DNA from: Flavobacterium rakeshii
GTDB lineage: Bacteria > Bacteroidota > Bacteroidia > Flavobacteriales > Flavobacteriaceae
DNA: 64,000 nucleotides
Assembly: GCF_009741375.1 (NCBI RefSeq)
Contig: NZ_WOWP01000063.1
Location: 62,001-126,000, forward strand
Direction: 5' to 3'
Shown in pieces: positions 15,806-23,781 of this stretch. The translations under genes were made by a program, and so were the position numbers. Numbering within the stretch: position 1 is the first letter of the stretch; every line of letters starts with the position of its first letter. The notes beneath the pieces are model-generated. The model did not search any database. It was given only the letters and a program-made list of their open reading frames with translations, and was not told the origin of the DNA.

Positions 15806-16489
15806 ATGTTCAAAAGTTTAGTCAACTTATTATATCCTAAAACCTGTAACGGATGCAATAACAACCTGCTGGAAAATGAAACCGTTTTATGTACCGCATG
15901 CCGCCATCATTTACCTTACACACAGCATTGGCTCAATAAGGAAAACGAAACCTATAACAAATTTTACGGCAGGCTTCCGTTAGAACATGCTTCATCCTTA
16001 CTGTATTTCCATAAAGAAGGTATAGTACAGCAACTTATTCATAACCTTAAATACAGGGGACATGAGGAAATAGGTAAACTTTCGGGAGAATTATATATAG
16101 CTCACCTGCTAAACACAGAAGCATTACAATCGGTTACCGATGTAATTCCTGTACCGTTGCACAAAAAACGATTAAAAGAGCGCGGGTATAATCAGGTTAC
16201 CGAATTTGGAAAAGCAGTAGCAAACGGACTGAATGCTAATTACAATGACGCACTGTTACTTCGAAAAAACTACACCAAAACACAAACCAAAAAAGGACTT
16301 ACAGACAGGGCTGAGATTACCCGTTCGGCTTTTGATGTTAACCCCACCGAAGACGACAGGAACAAACATTTTTTGCTTATTGACGATGTAATAACCACCG
16401 GTGCCACTCTGGAGGCCTGTGGCAAAGCACTGTTAAAAATTCCGGAATCAAAGTTGAGTATCGTAACTATAGCCTATGCACACACTTAA
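15806..16489 (+). CDS. ComF family phosphoribosyltransferase-like protein
   Basis: ComF/GntX family protein, a phosphoribosyltransferase-fold protein linked with DNA uptake and processing in competent bacteria. The 227 residues open with a zinc-ribbon pattern CNGCNNNLLENETVLCTAC (cysteines at about residues 13, 16, 31 and 34). The PRTase domain follows, with IPVPLHKKRLKERGYNQ (about 114-130) and the PRPP-binding loop LLIDDVITTGATL (about 190-202). The length is normal. It diverges from glyS and precedes the Ig-like lipoprotein by 66 bp on the same strand, so the two may share a transcript. The function in this organism is inferred from the family only. Confidence 0.88.
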   Translation: MFKSLVNLLYPKTCNGCNNNLLENETVLCTACRHHLPYTQHWLNKENETYNKFYGRLPLEHASSLLYFHKEGIVQQLIHNLKYRGHEEIGKLSGELYIAHLLNTEALQSVTDVIPVPLHKKRLKERGYNQVTEFGKAVANGLNANYNDALLLRKNYTKTQTKKGLTDRAEITRSAFDVNPTEDDRNKHFLLIDDVITTGATLEACGKALLKIPESKLSIVTIAYAHT

Positions 16490-16555
16490 ATTTTACAAAA
16501 ACATTTTATTTACACTAAATATAATTGTTATTTTGTGCTGTTAAAGGGACTTCGT

Positions 16556-18208
16556 ATGCGCAATACTAAATTTATCATATATCTATCGGCAGTTGTATTA
16601 TTTGCTTCGCTTTTATCATTAAACAGCTGTGCTAAAAGGGGAACCATATCGGGCGGACCTAAAGACACCATTCCTCCGGTGTTAGTGTACAGTACGCCAA
16701 ATAATATGACGACTGATTTTACAGGTAAGGAGATACAGATAAACTTTAGCGAATACATTAAAATTAAGGATATAAACAAACAGCTTATTATATCCCCACC
16801 CATGAAAAACAACCCTGACATTACCCCTATGGGAAGTGCCAGCAAGTTTATCCGCATCAAAATAAAAGATACCCTGCAGGAAAATACTACCTATAGCTTT
16901 AACTTCGGGCAGAGTATTACCGATAATAACGAAGGTAACCCCTACTCACAGTTCAAATTTATTTTCTCTACCGGACCTTACATTGACTCGCTTATGCTAA
17001 GAGGTAAAATTAAGGACGCCTTTGAGAAAAAGCCCGACAACTTTGTTACTGTAATGTTGTATGAGGCTAATGAAACTTTTAACGATTCTACCGTGTATAA
17101 AGAAAAGCCACGCTATGTAACCAACACACTGGACAGCATGGTAAACTACAATCTTGAAAACCTAAAGGAAGGTAAATACTACCTATTTGCATTAAAGGAT
17201 AATAATAACAACTATAAGTACGACCCAAAGTCAGACAAAATTGCCTTTTTTGAAGAACCTATAAACATCCCTAACGATACGCTTTATGAGCTAACCCTTT
17301 TCTCACAAAAAAGAGAATTCAAACCCTTAAAGCCTATGCAGGCATCATCTAACCGTTACTTTGCAGGATATGAAGGCGATGCTAAAGAGGTATCTATAGA
17401 GGTTAAAAATGGTACCACACAGGAGATATTAAAAACACTTGTTACCAAAGTACCTGAAAAAGACTCACTACAAATATGGACTCCAAGAGATATTAACAGT
17501 GTAGCCGACTCATTACTGGTATCTATTAAAAAGCGGGACTCTATAAGAGAGTTTGTAGTAAAACCTAAAGCAATGAAAGCAGTAGACTCGTTAGCAGTCT
17601 CTGCCGTGCAAAAAGGAACAATACACTTTAGAGATACTTTTGCCATATACACCAGTACCCCTATTGTAGATATTGATACCACCAAAATTTCGCTTATCAA
17701 TAAAGATTCTATAGCAGTTCCTTTCAAAGCTTCTTATGATGTTATGGGCCAAAACCTGAAACTTGACTTTGAGAAAGAAGAAAGTCAAAAGTACAGTTTT
17801 ACGTTACTGCCCGGTGCCATGAAAGATTTTTACGAAAAAGAAAACGACACCCTTAACTATACGGTAGCAACCAAGTTGTATTCTAACTATGGTAATTTAC
17901 GCCTTAAAATTGCAAATGTGAGGCGTTTCCCTTTAATACTGGAAGTACTTGATTCAAAAGAAAAAGTAATAGCCACAAACTATATTGAAAACGAATCGCA
18001 AACCGAAATGGCGTTTGATAACATCCCTGCCGATATGTATTCGTTAAGGGGTATTTATGACGATAACAAAAACCGCAAATGGGATTCGGGCAATTATCTT
18101 GAAAAACGACAGCCGGAGGAGGTGCACTACTACCTTGAAGGAATCAAACCTAAAGAGATAAACGTAAGGGAAAGCTGGGATGTAATGGAAACCTTTACAC
18201 TACCATAA
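16556..18208 (+). CDS. Ig-like (Big_5) domain lipoprotein
   Basis: Surface or periplasmic lipoprotein typical of Bacteroidota. A signal peptide (about residues 5-23) ends in the lipobox LNSC. Next comes AKRGTISGGPKDTIPPVLVYSTP and an Ig-like Big_5 fold (about 35-135: NMTTDFTGKEIQINFSEYIKI, then YSFNFGQSI). The rest, about 140-550, is beta-rich with repeated DSL motifs and no enzyme signature. The protein may contribute to cell-surface structure or gliding, but this is unknown. I chose the ATG at 16556, which starts MRNTKFIIYL and gives a good signal peptide; an earlier GTG at 16535 would add seven residues. Its 3' end overlaps the convergent nitrilase gene by 14 bp. Confidence 0.82.
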   Translation: MRNTKFIIYLSAVVLFASLLSLNSCAKRGTISGGPKDTIPPVLVYSTPNNMTTDFTGKEIQINFSEYIKIKDINKQLIISPPMKNNPDITPMGSASKFIRIKIKDTLQENTTYSFNFGQSITDNNEGNPYSQFKFIFSTGPYIDSLMLRGKIKDAFEKKPDNFVTVMLYEANETFNDSTVYKEKPRYVTNTLDSMVNYNLENLKEGKYYLFALKDNNNNYKYDPKSDKIAFFEEPINIPNDTLYELTLFSQKREFKPLKPMQASSNRYFAGYEGDAKEVSIEVKNGTTQEILKTLVTKVPEKDSLQIWTPRDINSVADSLLVSIKKRDSIREFVVKPKAMKAVDSLAVSAVQKGTIHFRDTFAIYTSTPIVDIDTTKISLINKDSIAVPFKASYDVMGQNLKLDFEKEESQKYSFTLLPGAMKDFYEKENDTLNYTVATKLYSNYGNLRLKIANVRRFPLILEVLDSKEKVIATNYIENESQTEMAFDNIPADMYSLRGIYDDNKNRKWDSGNYLEKRQPEEVHYYLEGIKPKEINVRESWDVMETFTLP

Positions 18209-18962
18209 TAAAACGATCCCTATCGTTTAAAAAACTGAATTTTTTACGGGCTTCCAGCATAGTTTCCCTGTTTAGTGAGAGGGTGATTACCTGCTCATTA
18301 CTATCTGCTTTAGCTAACTCATTGCCAAAACAATCCAACACCTGAGAGTGCCCCGGGTAGTTGTGTCCATTCTCATCCATACCGCAACGGTTTACACCTG
18401 CCGTATAACACATATTCTCTATCGCTCTTGCCTTTAAAAGTGCATCCCATGCCTGTACCCTTGGCGTAGGCCAATTTGCCACATAGAGCAGCAAATCGTA
18501 GTCCTCGATATTACGTGAAAAAGCAGGGAACCGCAAATCATAACACACCAACGGACAAATTTTCCAGCCTTTATATTCCACTATCAGTTTTTCATCACCC
18601 TGAGTATAGGCCTTATCTTCCCCTGCAAGGGTAAACAGATGGCGCTTATTGTAGGTTTGTATTTTCCCGTTAGGGTGCACAAAAATAAGTCGGTTATAAT
18701 ACCCATCCCCATCTTTTATTACAAGGCTGCCAGTTATAGCACATCCCTTTTGTATAGCCATAGCCTTTAACCACTGTACTGTCTCCCCCTCCATTGTTTC
18801 GGCAACAGGCTCGGGTTTCATAGTAAAGCCTGTAGCAAACATTTCGGGTAGTACAATCAGGTCGGTTTCTTCCTTAATCCCATTTATTAAACGGGTAAAG
18901 TTTTGCCTGTTTGCTTCGTGGTCTTCCCATTGAAGGGCGGTTTGGATAAGGGATATTTTCAT
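18195..18962 (-). CDS. Carbon-nitrogen hydrolase, omega-amidase-like (YafV family)
   Basis: Nitrilase-superfamily amidase of 255 residues. The catalytic triad is visible: Glu40 in IVLPEMFATGF, Lys106 in TYNKRHLF and Cys140 in PLVCYDLRFPAF. The LRFP signature and the short length match omega-amidases such as YafV, which hydrolyse alpha-ketoglutaramate or alpha-ketosuccinamate in methionine salvage and metabolite repair. I chose the ATG at 18962 (MKISLIQTALQW), since the in-frame extension upstream is cysteine-rich and unlike the family. The last 14 bp overlap the end of the Ig-like lipoprotein gene on the other strand, so no terminator separates them. It has no partner gene nearby. Confidence 0.9.
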   Translation of the reverse strand: MKISLIQTALQWEDHEANRQNFTRLINGIKEETDLIVLPEMFATGFTMKPEPVAETMEGETVQWLKAMAIQKGCAITGSLVIKDGDGYYNRLIFVHPNGKIQTYNKRHLFTLAGEDKAYTQGDEKLIVEYKGWKICPLVCYDLRFPAFSRNIEDYDLLLYVANWPTPRVQAWDALLKARAIENMCYTAGVNRCGMDENGHNYPGHSQVLDCFGNELAKADSNEQVITLSLNRETMLEARKKFSFLNDRDRFIMVV

Positions 18963-19330
18963 TACATGTGTATTTTGATTAAAAGTACAAATACAACAGT
19001 ACACCTGCAACTATAAAACACAAGAGCCGCGCTTTTAGCGCGGCTCAGTAACTAACCTAAACATAAACTATACTTTAATAAAAAAGTCATTTAAGATCAT
19101 AACAGCACCATAATAGCCAGTCGTAACAATTTCCACAACATTACGCCGAAAGCTCTGGCTTTTAAGTACCGGTATAAAAGCTATGTTTTACTCTTTATCT
19201 AAAAAAGGTTTAGCGCACACCTGTACTGTTAAATAGATTGCGGACAGCTTTTTATTTCCCTTTTGCCGTTAGGCCATCACAAAAAACTCAATGTTTAAAG
19301 GGATAAACTATGTATCGCTAAACCTTGTTT
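18963..19330. other. Intergenic region downstream of the GH30 operon
   Basis: 368 bp with no convincing ORF. It contains the hairpin at 19024-19046 and, nearer the GH30 gene, AT-rich sequence with short pairings such as CTCTGGCTTTTAAG/AGCTTTT. It is probably the 3' UTR of the minus-strand polysaccharide operon, about 285 nt long up to the hairpin, plus the promoter of the amidase gene. A processed 3'-UTR small RNA is possible but nothing proves it. Confidence 0.5.
19024..19046 (-). terminator. GC-rich hairpin, likely terminator of the GH30 operon
   Basis: Perfect 9-bp stem GAGCCGCGC / GCGCGGCTC with loop TTTTA. On the minus strand it is followed by TTGTGTTTTATAG. It is the only strong stop signal after the susCD-GH30 genes, 285 bp beyond the last stop codon. 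Confidence 0.6.
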
Positions 19331-20746
19331 TTATTGCAATACAAGAGTTGCAATCGCTCCTGCCTTTAAGGTAACAACCGCATTTTTCTCTCCTGCATTT
19401 ACTTTTACTGTTTTGTCTTCTTTTGAAGTATTTTGTACAATAGCCACCACATTACCATTTGGTGTTTGGTAAGCTACGTTTGGCAATCCGTCTGCCATGT
19501 TAGAGTCTACCCTTACACTACCCGGACGCACAAACTTAGAGGCATGTGCAATGATGTAGTAAGCAGGCTCTCTTGTAACCTCGTCTCCGGTTATGGTAAC
19601 CGCACCAAGGCAACGGTCACACCCACCCCTGTCTGTATGCGGCAGTTGGTTCTCATCGGCCGCAAGATTCCATTCTAATACGGTTTTACACCAGTTTCTT
19701 GGCGCACCTATAATAAGGTTCTCTGTATGCCATGTAAGCTCTTTTGCAAAGTCGCCCGGAGCCCCTACCCATTGCTCGGTAAAGTATAAGTTTTTATCTG
19801 GATGCGCATCATGAACCTTAGAAACTGCATCGATAGTACCGCCATACAAATGGAAAGCAGAACCATCTACATACTTAGCAGCCTCCGGGTCATCAAGAAT
19901 GGTAATAGGATAATCCGGACGGTCAGCATTATGATCGTAAACTATTATCTTAGTTTTAATATTGTTCTTCTCAAATTCAGGCCCTAAATGGTCTCTCACA
20001 AATTCCTTTTGTGCCTCTGCCGGCATTAAAAGGCTTGGGTTATTACCCGGATGTAAAGGCTCGTTTTGTACGGTAACAGCATCAATGGTAATACCGTTTG
20101 CCTTCATTTCATGTATGTACTTCACAAAGTATTTTGCATAAGCCGGATAAAATTCAGGCTTAAGGCTACCGCCACGTGTATCACTGTTATCTTTCATCCA
20201 TACCGGTGGCGACCACGGCGAACCTAATATTTTTATATCAGGGTTTATTTTTAATATTTGCTGTAGTACCGGTATAAGGTATTGCTTATCGTAACCAAGG
20301 TCAAACTTCTCCATGTTCTCATCGGTCTCTCCTTCCGGAAGATCGTTGTAAGAGAACAGTTTCTCATCAAGATCTGAAGCACCTATGCTTACCCTAATGT
20401 AGCTTACACCAATATCACCTTCACCGGTGCCATATAGTTCCTGTAATAACTTCTCTCTTGCCGGAGCCGACATATTGGTTATGTGCTTAGCGCTACCTCC
20501 GGTAAGTGTATAGCCAAAACCGTCCATTTCCTGATAGGTTTTGGAAGTATCTATTGTTATTACGGTTTGATTTTCTGTTTCTTTAACTAAAAAGTTCTCC
20601 TGCTTTTCAAAAGCAACCGACTTATCCGGCATGGTCAACCAAAGTTCGGCTTCGTTCTTTTTTTCTGCCGTTCCGCATCCTGCCAGCATAGCAAGACTTA
20701 AAAGCGGCAAAGCAATCTTTTTCAGTGAGGTATTTTTTTTATGCAT
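19331..20746 (-). CDS. GH30 glycoside hydrolase lipoprotein (beta-glucanase-like), 1
   Basis: Glycoside hydrolase family 30 enzyme (glucosylceramidase/beta-1,6-glucanase group). The signal peptide ends in lipobox LAGC (Cys24), so it is membrane-anchored, probably surface-exposed. The catalytic (beta/alpha)8 barrel spans about residues 70-400 with the acid/base Glu229 in VQNEPLHP and the nucleophile Glu324 in LYFTEQW. Other family marks are YQEMDGFGYTLTGGSA (about 71-86) and ILGSPWSPPVWMKD. A C-terminal beta-sandwich (about 400-471) completes the usual GH30 layout. It is the last gene of a susC-susD-GH30-GH30 operon, 55 bp behind its paralogue. From family knowledge, Bacteroidota GH30 enzymes next to SusCD pairs often attack fungal beta-1,6-glucan, but beta-1,3-, glucosylceramide or fucosidase activities cannot be excluded. 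Confidence 0.92.
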   Translation of the reverse strand: MHKKNTSLKKIALPLLSLAMLAGCGTAEKKNEAELWLTMPDKSVAFEKQENFLVKETENQTVITIDTSKTYQEMDGFGYTLTGGSAKHITNMSAPAREKLLQELYGTGEGDIGVSYIRVSIGASDLDEKLFSYNDLPEGETDENMEKFDLGYDKQYLIPVLQQILKINPDIKILGSPWSPPVWMKDNSDTRGGSLKPEFYPAYAKYFVKYIHEMKANGITIDAVTVQNEPLHPGNNPSLLMPAEAQKEFVRDHLGPEFEKNNIKTKIIVYDHNADRPDYPITILDDPEAAKYVDGSAFHLYGGTIDAVSKVHDAHPDKNLYFTEQWVGAPGDFAKELTWHTENLIIGAPRNWCKTVLEWNLAADENQLPHTDRGGCDRCLGAVTITGDEVTREPAYYIIAHASKFVRPGSVRVDSNMADGLPNVAYQTPNGNVVAIVQNTSKEDKTVKVNAGEKNAVVTLKAGAIATLVLQ

Positions 20747-20801
20747 AATGTTTAAAAGTGCCCTTAGGCCCTGTTATTGTAAATGTTTGATAAATGCGGT
20801 T

Positions 20802-22262
20802 TTATTGCCATACTATAGTCGCTACCGAATTAGCTTCTATCGTATAATTTATTTTGGTATCCCCTACAATAACCGATATGTTTTTTGTAACACCACTGGC
20901 ATTAAGCACTACCAGTACTTTAGACCCGTCGGTATTCACAAAAGCTACATTTTTAATGTTAAGGGAATTATCAAACTCGGATGAGCTGACACGTTTTGCA
21001 CCCGGCCTTACAAATTTTGAAAAATGAGCAAGGCTGTAGTACTCAACATTTTTAGTTACCTGTCCGCCCGAACTTACGGTTACCACACCACGGCAATCGG
21101 TACAGCCACCATTGGCAGGACCATGATTACTGTTAAGGGCAAGATTCCAAAGCAATACGTTTTTAGACCAGTTTTTAGTGGTGCCTATAAAAATATTGCT
21201 CATGTTCCAGTTAAGGTTTGAGGTAAAATCGGTACTCCATTCACCTCCCGAAACCTCGGTAAAATAAAGGTTCTTATTTGGGAAGGCTGCATGTACCTGA
21301 TTCATTGCCGAAACATCTCCGGCATAAGCATGAAAAGCCGAACCGTCTATATACTGGCTCGCCTCCTCATCGTCCAATACTGTTATAGGATAGGACGGCT
21401 GATCGAAATTATGATCGTATGCTATGATTTTTGTATTTAATCCTGCTTCCTGAAATTTAGGTCCAAGGCTGTTTTTAATAAAACTAGCCTGCTCAAGAGC
21501 AGTCATTCCCATAGTAGGGTATCCTGTAGTTTCATGCAGCGGCTCGTTTTGAGGAGTAACCGCAGCTATACTAATACCGTGGTTTGCATAAGTATTTACA
21601 TACTTTACAAAATAATCGGCATAGGTATCATACCATTGCGGATCAAGGCTACCGCCTCCTAAACTACCCGAATCCTTCATCCAGGCTGGGGCACTCCACG
21701 GACTGGAAAGTATTTTAATATCGGGAGCATAATTGAGTATTGACTGCAATACCGGAATAACATGTGCTTCATCTTCCGCTATGGAAAACTGTTCCAGGTT
21801 TGGGTCGGTACTTCCGGCAGGAAGGTCGTTATACGTAAAATCTTCCAGCGAAAAATCAGACGCTCCTATGGTTAACCTCAGGTAGCTAAGCCCTATTCCT
21901 TCATCAGTACTGAAAAGATTTTTTAATAAAGCTTCCTTTTCAGAAGCTCCCATCTGACTTATTACATAGGCCGATGAACCTGTTAATGCGGCTCCGAAAC
22001 CGTCAATTTCCTGATACTGCTGTGAGAAATCAACAGAAACTGACGGATAATCGGTCGCATTGTTATCATAAATATCTAATGAAGACTGCTTGCTTAAAAG
22101 CTTAGTTTTGTTCCCTGTGGTTACCCAAACATTGGCACTACCAATAACATTTCCGTTGTTTTGGGACGGCGGTGTTGGCGGTGGGGTTGTTCCCCCGTCT
22201 TCACTACTCGAACACGACAAAAACATACAGGCTAAGCCAAAAAACCAAAGCGATTTCTTCAT
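20802..22262 (-). CDS. GH30 glycoside hydrolase lipoprotein (beta-glucanase-like), 2
   Basis: Second GH30 enzyme of the locus, 486 residues. The signal peptide ends in lipobox FLSC (Cys17). A low-complexity linker follows (SSSEDGGTTPPPTPPS, about 18-33), typical of surface lipoproteins that hold their domain away from the membrane. The catalytic residues are Glu240 in TPQNEPLHE and Glu336 in LYFTEVSGG, with YQEIDGFGAALTGSSA and ILSSPWSAPAWMKD as family marks. It shares the full domain plan with the downstream GH30 but diverges clearly in sequence, so the duplication is old and the two probably cut different bonds or act at different sites (endo versus exo). It starts 15 bp after susD ends. 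The upstream gene order argues for cotranscription. Confidence 0.92.
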   Translation of the reverse strand: MKKSLWFFGLACMFLSCSSSEDGGTTPPPTPPSQNNGNVIGSANVWVTTGNKTKLLSKQSSLDIYDNNATDYPSVSVDFSQQYQEIDGFGAALTGSSAYVISQMGASEKEALLKNLFSTDEGIGLSYLRLTIGASDFSLEDFTYNDLPAGSTDPNLEQFSIAEDEAHVIPVLQSILNYAPDIKILSSPWSAPAWMKDSGSLGGGSLDPQWYDTYADYFVKYVNTYANHGISIAAVTPQNEPLHETTGYPTMGMTALEQASFIKNSLGPKFQEAGLNTKIIAYDHNFDQPSYPITVLDDEEASQYIDGSAFHAYAGDVSAMNQVHAAFPNKNLYFTEVSGGEWSTDFTSNLNWNMSNIFIGTTKNWSKNVLLWNLALNSNHGPANGGCTDCRGVVTVSSGGQVTKNVEYYSLAHFSKFVRPGAKRVSSSEFDNSLNIKNVAFVNTDGSKVLVVLNASGVTKNISVIVGDTKINYTIEANSVATIVWQ

Positions 22263-22277
22263 GATACTATTTTAGTC

Positions 22278-23768
22278 TTAGTTATACCCTTCGTTTTGAA
22301 CAAGGTTAGGGTTTCTGTTTATTTCCTGTTGTGGTATTGGAAGATAAGCCTCAAATGCCTGCATGTTATAGTTTACCGGCTGATTGTCTCGTAAATCAAC
22401 ATCGTCAACATTGTTCATCACTTCAACCACAACACCATTTCTAACAAGATCATCCCAACGGTGCGCTTCCTGAGCAAGCTCAAGCCTTCTTTCCTTCAGG
22501 ATTACCTGTTTCATAACTGCTGTAGATGCCATTTGCTCTGTAGTCAAATCAGGAAGGTTTACTCTTTCTCTTACTTTATTTACCTCTGTAGCAGCAGCAG
22601 CAATATCACCAAGAGCATTGTGTGCCTCTGCTTTTAAAAGAATAATATCAGCAAGACGAAGCAGGTAAACGTGGTCAGAACTTGCCCAACCCATAGCGTT
22701 TTTCCATTTGTATGCAAAAGGAATAGAGCTACCTGTAGCATTACCCCAGTACTCATCTACCCAGCTTACTTCCTCAAAAAGAATGGTTGCATTTTTACGA
22801 ATCTCATCACCTTCAGAATCAAAAGCGTCTACAAGATTATGAGATGGTGTTACAAATTTTCTCCATGTATCACCACTAACAGATGGTGGCAGGTGCATTT
22901 GCGGTCCCCATGAACCTTCGTTACCTCCTAAATACTGTATTTCAAGTATTGACTCACTATTATTATAATGGCTACCATCAAACAGTTCGGCATAGCTACC
23001 CATAAGGTTATAACCTGCCGGGCTTGTAAGTACCATGTTTGCATAGCTTATTACCTGACCATAATCAGGAGTTGGCTTTTGAGCATAAGCTTTAGCCAGT
23101 AAAGCATAAGCTGCACCTTTAGTAGCACGTGCTTTATTTGTACCTGGATCATCTCCATAAGTATCAGGTAGCATAGATGCTGCTGTTTCAAGATCTGTAA
23201 TGATTTGCGCATACACCTCGTCAGCCGTGTTACGTGGCTGTCTTGTTACCGATGGATCGGCAGAGTTTACCGAAGCCGTAATAATAGGCACACCTCCAAA
23301 TAGTCTTACCAGCGTATAGTAATGGTAAGCCCTTAAAAAGTAAGCTTCTCCCATTATCTGTTCTCTTCTTTCCTCTGTAATTTGCTGAGATACACCCGGG
23401 GTTTGCTCCAATACTACATTAGCTTTTGCAATGGCATTATATATCGCTGCCCATGCATTAAAAACTCTGCTGTTTGCTGTTTCTACATTGATAGCATCTA
23501 TCTGGAAAACCTCAGGATTATCACCACCTGCGTAGTGATTATCCGAACGTACATCTGAAAACAGGATATGATCCCAAACATAGTAATCGTTACCCTGAAA
23601 AGATTCATACACACCTGTTAGAGCCGCCTCTATCTGGTCGCCCGATGTATAGGCATTGTCTTTAATAGACTGCGATATTGGTGTATCATCCAGTCCGTCT
23701 TCACAGGCAGTAAATAAAAATCCTGCCAGTAAAAGTGAAAAAACTATTTTTTTATTTCTCATAATCAT
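22278..23768 (-). CDS. SusD/RagB family nutrient-binding outer-membrane lipoprotein
   Basis: SusD-like lipoprotein that forms the lid of a SusCD transporter and binds glycans at the cell surface. The signal peptide ends in lipobox FTAC near residue 22 (FLFTACEDGLDDTPIS), the classic SusD start. The N-terminal TPR-like helices contain YVWDHILFSDVRSDNHYAGG and the RAYHYYTLVRLFGGVPI motif (about 145-162), which is diagnostic. The C-terminal part holds YLLRLADIILLKAEAHNALGD and ERRLELAQEAHRWDDLVRNG (about 370-455), and the typical ending YLPIPQQEINRNPNLVQN. Length 496 is normal. Start: MIMRNKK at 23768 or MRNKK at 23762; the difference is two residues. It lies 13 bp after the susC gene. Confidence 0.95.
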   Translation of the reverse strand: MIMRNKKIVFSLLLAGFLFTACEDGLDDTPISQSIKDNAYTSGDQIEAALTGVYESFQGNDYYVWDHILFSDVRSDNHYAGGDNPEVFQIDAINVETANSRVFNAWAAIYNAIAKANVVLEQTPGVSQQITEERREQIMGEAYFLRAYHYYTLVRLFGGVPIITASVNSADPSVTRQPRNTADEVYAQIITDLETAASMLPDTYGDDPGTNKARATKGAAYALLAKAYAQKPTPDYGQVISYANMVLTSPAGYNLMGSYAELFDGSHYNNSESILEIQYLGGNEGSWGPQMHLPPSVSGDTWRKFVTPSHNLVDAFDSEGDEIRKNATILFEEVSWVDEYWGNATGSSIPFAYKWKNAMGWASSDHVYLLRLADIILLKAEAHNALGDIAAAATEVNKVRERVNLPDLTTEQMASTAVMKQVILKERRLELAQEAHRWDDLVRNGVVVEVMNNVDDVDLRDNQPVNYNMQAFEAYLPIPQQEINRNPNLVQNEGYN

Positions 23769-23781
23769 GCTGTTCTGTTAA

